From: Comamonadaceae bacterium | GTDB taxonomy: Bacteria > Pseudomonadota > Gammaproteobacteria > Burkholderiales > Burkholderiaceae_C | Assembly (NCBI GenBank): GCA_947460165.1 | Contig: CANHKH010000082.1 | Location: forward strand, 1-9,905 | Direction: 5' to 3' | Length of the DNA stretch: 9,905 nt | Shown: piece by piece, positions 6,806-9,905 of the stretch | How positions within the stretch are numbered: the stretch's first letter is position 1 | How the letters are laid out: every line of letters begins with the position of its first letter | Program-made: the position numbers and the translations under genes | Notes under the pieces: model-generated | Told to the model about the DNA's origin: nothing | Seen by the model: only the letters and a program-made list of their open reading frames with translations | The model's database searches: none

Positions 6806-8248
6806 CTAGCTCGCTGAGCCACTGACGGGTTGAGCAGGTGCGCTATTTTGCACGGCATGGGCCAAGGGCTCGGTCTGGCCCCTTTTTCGGGCCAGCGGCC
6901 ACATGGCGGCCAGGGTGCCCAGCAGCATGAGTTGCTCCAGGCCATACACGCTGACGTAGGCGCCCGTGATGCCCAGCGGGGCGGCCAATAGCTCGCGCAA
7001 AATGCCGCCCAACGCAATGGCCAAGCCTGCTGCGCTGGCTTGCACGGCCCCCCAAGCGCCCAAGGCCAGGCCGATTTGCTCGGGTGGTGCCATTTGCATG
7101 CTGGCCGTGAGGGTGCCGTGGGCAAACAAGCCCCCGCCCAGGCCGATCAAAAAGACGCCGCCCACAAACAGGCCGGTGGATTGCAAGCTGGCCGCGCCCA
7201 TCACGGCGGCAAAGGCCGGCAGGCCCAGGGCGGCGCCCCAGCAGGCCATGCGGTAGGGGTCCGCCCCGCGGCTGATCACAAAGGAAGCAAAGGTGAACCC
7301 GATCAGCCCGCCAAAGGCCAGGGTGGCGGTTAAAAATGTGGTTTGCGACACGCTCAGCAGCAGCACCTCACCGCCATAGGGCTCGAGCAAGACGTCTTGC
7401 ATGGTGAACGCCATGGTGCCCAGGCCGACGCCGAGCAGTCGCCGTGTGGTGTGGGAGCCGCTGCAAAAACGGCTCCATGCGGCAGAAAAAGACTCGTCCT
7501 CGCCCTGGGCTCTGACCGCACCGGGTTTGCGCAAGCTGCTGCGCGGCTCTTGCTTCCACAGTGCAATGACATTGAGCACCAGCGTGGTGACGGCCACGGC
7601 CTGCACCACGCGGATCAGCCGGCCAGGGCTGTAGTCGGTCAGCAGGTCAGAAAAGGCCACGGCGCTGGCGATCATGCCCAGCAGCTGCATGACGTACATC
7701 AGCCCCACCACCTGGGGCTGTTTGTGGGTGGGCGCCAGGTCGGTGGCCAGCGCCAGGCCCACGGTTTGCGTGGTGTGCATGCCAGCGCCCACCAGCAAAA
7801 AGGCAATGGCCGCGCCCAACTGGCCCACCCAAGCGGGGGCCTGGGCCGACTGGCCGGCGCCGGCCAGCACCAGCAGGGCAAAAGGCATGACGGCAAAGCC
7901 GCCGAACTGCATCAGCGTGCCCATCCAGATGTAGGGCACGCGCCGCCAGCCGAGCTCGCTGCGGTGCCGGTCTGAGCGAAAACCAATCAGCGCTCTGAAG
8001 GGCGCGGCCAGCAAGGGCAGGGCCACCATCAGGGCGACCAGGTGGGCGGGCACCTTGAGCTCGACAATCATCACGCGGTTGAGCGTGCCCACCAGCATGA
8101 CCACGGCCATGCCAAAAGAAATTTGAAACAGGGACAGGCGCAGTAGCCTGGACAGCGGCAGATCGGCGCTGGCAGCGTCTGCAAACGGCAGGAATCGGGG
8201 GCCTAGGCTGGCCCAGTTGGCCATCCGGCGGCGCTTGGTGGTGTTCAT
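6806..8248 (-). CDS. pucC: PucC, light-harvesting complex assembly protein (BCH2 family, MFS fold)
   Basis: This 480-residue inner-membrane protein belongs to the PucC/LhaA/BCH2 branch of the major facilitator superfamily, which delivers bacteriochlorophyll or assists assembly of light-harvesting complexes. About twelve hydrophobic spans can be traced. Family signatures include the N-terminal APRFLPFADA-like segment (GPRFLPFADAAS, 16-27), TLNRVMIVEL (55-64), GFRSDRHRSELGWRRVPYIW (89-108) and MQDVLLEPYGGEV (283-295). The frame extends upstream into pucA, but similarity begins at or after the ATG at 8248-8246; an ATG eight codons later is also possible. It follows pucA by 49 bases that contain a strong hairpin. 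Its place behind pucBA makes PucC, rather than LhaA, the better name. The C-terminal 25 residues are Ala/Pro/Ser-rich and probably disordered. Confidence 0.95.
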   Translation of the reverse strand: MNTTKRRRMANWASLGPRFLPFADAASADLPLSRLLRLSLFQISFGMAVVMLVGTLNRVMIVELKVPAHLVALMVALPLLAAPFRALIGFRSDRHRSELGWRRVPYIWMGTLMQFGGFAVMPFALLVLAGAGQSAQAPAWVGQLGAAIAFLLVGAGMHTTQTVGLALATDLAPTHKQPQVVGLMYVMQLLGMIASAVAFSDLLTDYSPGRLIRVVQAVAVTTLVLNVIALWKQEPRSSLRKPGAVRAQGEDESFSAAWSRFCSGSHTTRRLLGVGLGTMAFTMQDVLLEPYGGEVLLLSVSQTTFLTATLAFGGLIGFTFASFVISRGADPYRMACWGAALGLPAFAAVMGAASLQSTGLFVGGVFLIGLGGGLFAHGTLTASMQMAPPEQIGLALGAWGAVQASAAGLAIALGGILRELLAAPLGITGAYVSVYGLEQLMLLGTLAAMWPLARKRGQTEPLAHAVQNSAPAQPVSGSAS

Positions 8249-8255
8249 GAAAGGT

Positions 8256-8281
8256 GGACCGACCACCGAGGTGGCCGGTCC
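8256..8281 (-). promoter_or_regulatory. Intercistronic hairpin between pucA and pucC
   Basis: On the minus strand GGACCGGCCAC and GUGGUCGGUCC pair completely as RNA (one G-U pair) around a CUCG tetraloop. The 11-base stem has no following T-run. It starts 16 bases after the pucA stop and ends seven bases before the pucC ATG, so its 3' arm carries the only GG-rich sequence that could serve as the pucC ribosome binding site. Related photosynthetic operons use such hairpins to stabilise the antenna part of the message and keep downstream genes lower; that role here is inferred. Confidence 0.8.
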
Positions 8282-8297
8282 TCTGGGCAGGGTTGAC

Positions 8298-8510
8298 CTA
8301 CTTTTGCGCCGTTGGCGCTGCCGCCGGCGCCGCAGCTGGGGCTGAAGCCACCGCCACTTTGGATGCGCTTCCATTGAGGAAGTTTTTCACCCAGGTGGTG
8401 TTCATGGTCAGCGCCAAGTGCACGCTGAACGATGCCACAGCCACGCCGGCGATGAACAGAGGGATACCCACTTGCGGCCTGACGACCGTCCACATTTTTG
8501 CGTAGATCAT
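8298..8510 (-). CDS. pucA: Light-harvesting 2 alpha subunit, LH3-like (B800-820 type)
   Basis: This 70-residue membrane polypeptide pairs with PucB and binds bacteriochlorophyll and carotenoid in the peripheral antenna ring. It has the LH2 alpha layout: MIYAKMWTVVRPQVGIP at the cytoplasmic side, one transmembrane helix, the B850 ligand His31 in SVHLAL, and NTTW at 37-40. Residues 44-45 are Phe-Leu. In the Rhodoblastus acidophilus B800-850 complex these positions are Tyr-Trp and hydrogen-bond the B850 acetyl groups; Phe-Leu is the signature of B800-820 antennae. The last 20 residues are Ala/Pro-rich, as in Rubrivivax alpha. The start follows AGGT at a good distance, nine bases after the pucB stop, so translation with pucB is tightly linked. 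Confidence 0.95.
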   Translation of the reverse strand: MIYAKMWTVVRPQVGIPLFIAGVAVASFSVHLALTMNTTWVKNFLNGSASKVAVASAPAAAPAAAPTAQK

Positions 8511-8519
8511 GGGTTTACC

Positions 8520-8672
8520 TCACTTGAGCCAGGGTGAATAAATGTAGGCCAACAGGTGTGCCAAAGCGGCAATCATCCCGAAGATCTGCGTGCCCTGGAT
8601 GAGATTGCGGTGAATCTCTTCCGACTCGCCCACGGTCAATCCCGTGGGCCCTACCTTGCCTTGATCAGACAT
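8520..8672 (-). CDS. pucB: Light-harvesting 2 beta subunit
   Basis: This 50-residue partner of PucA has a polar cytoplasmic N-terminus (MSDQGKVGPTGLTVGESEE), then His21 for the B800 region, a single transmembrane helix, the B850 ligand His39 in AALAHLLAY, and the closing SPWLK. The 18-residue spacing between the two histidines is the same as in known LH2 beta chains. The start ATG at 8672 follows AGGAG six bases upstream; the open frame continues 20 codons further but that is untranslated leader. The usual Arg that hydrogen-bonds B800 (eight residues after His21) is Gln29 here. It is the first gene of the operon. Confidence 0.95.
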   Translation of the reverse strand: MSDQGKVGPTGLTVGESEEIHRNLIQGTQIFGMIAALAHLLAYIYSPWLK

Positions 8673-8742
8673 GGGTTTCTCCTTGAAGAAGACGTGCTGA
8701 ACCCGCACGGGGTATTTGCGGCTGTGGGCCACAAATGAGATG

Positions 8743-8756
8743 GAACTCTAGAGTTC
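8743..8756 (-). promoter_or_regulatory. 5'-terminal stem-loop of the puc transcript
   Basis: GAACTCTAGAGTTC is a perfect 14-base palindrome, folding as a five-base stem with a CTAG loop. From the -10 position, transcription would begin near 8758, placing this hairpin at the very 5' end of the message. Hairpins there commonly shield mRNA from RNase E. The remaining leader to 8673 holds weaker repeats (ATTTG/CAAAT and CCCG/CGGG). Confidence 0.5.
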
Positions 8757-8760
8757 ATGA

Positions 8761-8804
8761 TGTCATCATAAGTTGACAGGTCAATAAGTCAACTCGATGT
8801 GACA
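8761..8804. promoter_or_regulatory. Tandem PpsR/CrtJ-type operator
   Basis: TGTCATCATAAGTTGACA (8761-8778) is an exact TGT-N12-ACA site covering the -10. AGTCAACTCGATGTGACA (8787-8804) fits the same pattern with one mismatch and covers the -35. Eight bases separate them, the spacing described for cooperative CrtJ/PpsR binding. The region also holds a 13-base palindrome GATGTGACACATC (8796-8808) and AGTTGAC/GTCAACT arms (8771-8793). PpsR itself is not encoded in the window, so the binding protein is inferred. Confidence 0.7.
8765..8792 (-). promoter_or_regulatory. pucBAC promoter (sigma-70 type)
   Basis: On the minus strand TTGACT (8792-8787) and TATGAT (8770-8765) are separated by 16 bases; each matches consensus at five of six positions. 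It lies about 93 bases upstream of the pucB ATG and directly drives pucBAC and possibly the 28-residue ORF. Both hexamers are covered by the PpsR-like sites described separately, which fits repression under oxygen or light. Confidence 0.75.
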
Positions 8805-8826
8805 CATCTGTTTTCCTAGTGAAAAC

Positions 8827-9121
8827 CCTTGGTTTGACCGTTCTCCACAGGGAAAGTGGGGACTTTGGCCCCTGAAAATCAAGCTGATATGTCTCGCTAA
8901 GACCACAAAAATAAGAGGGGATTGGGGCTTTGGCGGGTGCGCCAAGCGGTGTGGGTCTGGTCTGCAGCCCCTGGAGCCCGGGCACCAACGAGCGGCACCG
9001 ACAGTGGCCCAGTAGGCCGCAGAGGGGGCAGACAGCCTGCGTGCGGCCCAGAACCACCCCCATGGCTGTGTGGCAAGCCCGGCGTGCAACTGCACGCAGA
9101 AAAAGTCGGGCAGAGACCGAG
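8827..9121. other. Non-coding stretch between winged-helix gene and puc promoter
   Basis: No supported gene. Several small frames exist, but none has a family resemblance or ribosome binding site. Visible structures are a short hairpin at 9082-9097 (GCGTGC, AACT, GCACGC) and longer GGCCGCA/TGCGGCC arms near 9017-9049. Either could mark the end of the winged-helix transcript, but neither is followed by a T-run. GC-rich sequence here changes abruptly to AT-rich sequence beyond about 9370. Confidence 0.4.
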
Positions 9122-9484
9122 TTAGTTTTCAGCCTCGACTGGCCCGGCTGGGCGGATGTAGTGGAGTTTCAGCCACTCATCGATGCGGTTCAAGAATTTA
9201 TCTGTCAATCGAAAACCTTTGAAGCGTTCATCCATGCCCAGTCTGGGCAGGGTGATCCAGCCATCGGCTTCCAAATTTCTCAGCAGCAGCCGGGTGGTGC
9301 TCTCGGCGCAATTCATGGATAAATAAATTTCCTTCAGAGGCTTTTGCGCATGGGCCGGTAATTCGGCAAGTCGCAAAAATAATTCATACCCTGCTCTAGT
9401 GCCGTAAATCGGCAAGTTAATTTTTTCCCATTGATTAACTTTGCGAATTTTTTGGACCAAGAGAAATCTATCATAGTTTGACAT
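9122..9484 (-). CDS. Small winged-helix (MarR-like) DNA-binding protein
   Basis: The protein is 120 residues from the ATG at 9484-9482, which has GAGG six bases upstream; an ATG six codons earlier has a poorer signal. Residues 31-45 (AGYELFLRLAELPAH) form a first helix. Residues 50-76 contain a helix-turn-helix with recognition helix ESTTRLLLRNLEADGW, followed by a beta-hairpin wing (ITLPRLGMDERFKGFRLT, 77-94) and a C-terminal helix. This is the plan of MarR-like winged-helix regulators, without a visible sensor domain or metal site. It lies upstream of the puc promoter on the same strand, so a regulatory link is possible but unproven. Its 5' half is AT-richer than its neighbours, hinting at a different origin. 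Confidence 0.7.
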   Translation of the reverse strand: MSNYDRFLLVQKIRKVNQWEKINLPIYGTRAGYELFLRLAELPAHAQKPLKEIYLSMNCAESTTRLLLRNLEADGWITLPRLGMDERFKGFRLTDKFLNRIDEWLKLHYIRPAGPVEAEN

Positions 9485-9780
9485 GTGATACCTCTCGTCC
9501 ATCCTATACCTAAAGTGGCGAAGGTAACAATCAAATCAACGCTGAAATTCATTGCTGCTGGGGCGGTACAATGCACTCAATATTTTATTGATTTTCAAAG
9601 AGAGTAATGCCAAGACAGCATTAAAAACTCTGCATTGGCCTTGCTGAGGGCGCAGTAAAATTCAGTAAGTTATGTGAAACCAAGAGCTTGGGATGATGCC
9701 CACCCAAAAATTTGTCTGTTTTAACGGTCAAGCTCGCTTGGATTTTTCGGGATGCTGCCCGCTTTTGTGGGGCCACAGCG
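9485..9780. other. AT-rich intergenic region
   Basis: I see no supported gene in this stretch, which presumably carries the promoter of the winged-helix gene. A 48-codon plus-strand frame begins at an ATG near 9697 without a convincing ribosome binding site and overlaps the terminal partial gene on the other strand, so it is not called. TTGGG/CCCAA arms (near 9689-9708) and the palindrome TGTGGGGCCACA (near 9765-9776) are short inverted repeats, and neither has a terminator-type T-run next to it on the minus strand. Confidence 0.35.
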
Positions 9781-9905
9781 TCAGAGCAGGCTCAGCTGCC
9801 CACCCTCGTCATTGGCATAGGCCCAAGGCCCGCTGGGCGTGATGTATGTCCACAATTGATTCGAATGAATCCATTCTTTCAGTCTGGCGTCATCGATGCC
9901 GTCTA
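9781..9905 (-). CDS. C-terminal part of an unrecognised protein (cut by window edge)
   Basis: The minus strand from the right edge carries an open frame of 40 residues ending at TGA 9783-9781. It begins DGIDDARLKEWIHSNQLW and ends ANDEGGQLSLL. The composition (WIHSNQLWTYI, SGPWAYAND) is protein-like and the frame is open to the edge, so I take it as the C-terminus of a gene. I do not recognise the family, and too little is visible to assign a role. It is on the same strand as the winged-helix gene but about 300 bases upstream, so it is probably a separate unit. Confidence 0.5.
   Translation of the reverse strand, partial: DGIDDARLKEWIHSNQLWTYITPSGPWAYANDEGGQLSLL

Noticed and set aside
8249..8374. 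PucC start inside pucA
   Set aside because: The extension is Arg-rich shadow sequence of the pucA tail and the intercistronic hairpin; PucC family similarity begins near 8248.
8673..8732. Twenty-residue N-terminal extension of PucB
   Set aside because: LH2 beta chains start at the MSDQGK position, which has a near-perfect AGGAG; the upstream bases are leader between promoter and gene.
8773..8792. FNR-type box near the puc promoter (TTGAC-AG-GTCAA)
   Set aside because: The half-site spacing is two bases shorter than in FNR sites (TTGA-N6-TCAA is needed, here N4), and the sequence is better explained by the -35 and PpsR-like sites.
8755..9063. Cys-rich minus-strand frame (102 codons) resembling a zinc ribbon
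   Set aside because: It runs straight through the puc promoter and operator, lacks a ribosome binding site, and its cysteines are not spaced as a metal site.
9082..9097. Hairpin downstream of the winged-helix gene as a terminator
   Set aside because: The stem is only six bases and there is no T-run after it on the minus strand; the T-run lies before it.

Overview
The window looks like a piece of a GC-rich betaproteobacterial chromosome, most likely a phototrophic member of the Burkholderiales (Comamonadaceae-like, in the style of Limnohabitans, Rhodoferax or Rubrivivax). The evidence is a complete light-harvesting 2 operon (pucBAC) with an alpha subunit carrying an Ala/Pro-rich C-terminal tail as in Rubrivivax, plus Burkholderiales-style catabolic genes. 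The assignment is inferred from protein style only; no database was searched.

Layout. At 151-1820 a two-gene minus-strand operon encodes a 3-hydroxyisobutyrate-dehydrogenase-family reductase (TTG start) and an alpha/beta hydrolase, joined by an ATGA overlap. Divergent from it, 1940-3811 encodes an exported 5'-nucleotidase of the UshA type. From 3859 to 6324 on the plus strand lie two degenerate toxin-antitoxin loci with an amidase between them. The first is a ribbon-helix-helix antitoxin gene killed by an in-frame TAA, followed by the first codons of a PIN-domain toxin. The second is higBA, whose toxin gene has a one-base frameshift while the antitoxin gene and its palindromic operator look intact. 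At 6371-6490 there is a minus-strand tRNA-Arg(CCU) with a clear intrinsic terminator.

The most interesting part is 6639-8804 on the minus strand. It holds a strong sigma-70-like promoter overlaid by a PpsR/CrtJ-type tandem operator, then pucB (LH2 beta), pucA (LH2 alpha), a strong intercistronic hairpin, pucC (antenna assembly transporter), and a 28-residue single-span membrane ORF with a good ribosome binding site. The alpha subunit has Phe44-Leu45 where B800-850 antennae have Tyr-Trp or Tyr-Tyr. That is the known signature of blue-shifted B800-820 (LH3) complexes. The beta subunit has Gln where the B800-bonding Arg normally sits. The operon is therefore predicted to encode a spectrally shifted, light- and oxygen-controlled peripheral antenna, possibly with an undescribed small accessory subunit.

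Upstream of the antenna operon, 9122-9484 encodes a small winged-helix protein in an AT-richer stretch. The window ends inside the C-terminus of an unrecognised minus-strand gene. No rRNA, CRISPR array or intact mobile element is visible.
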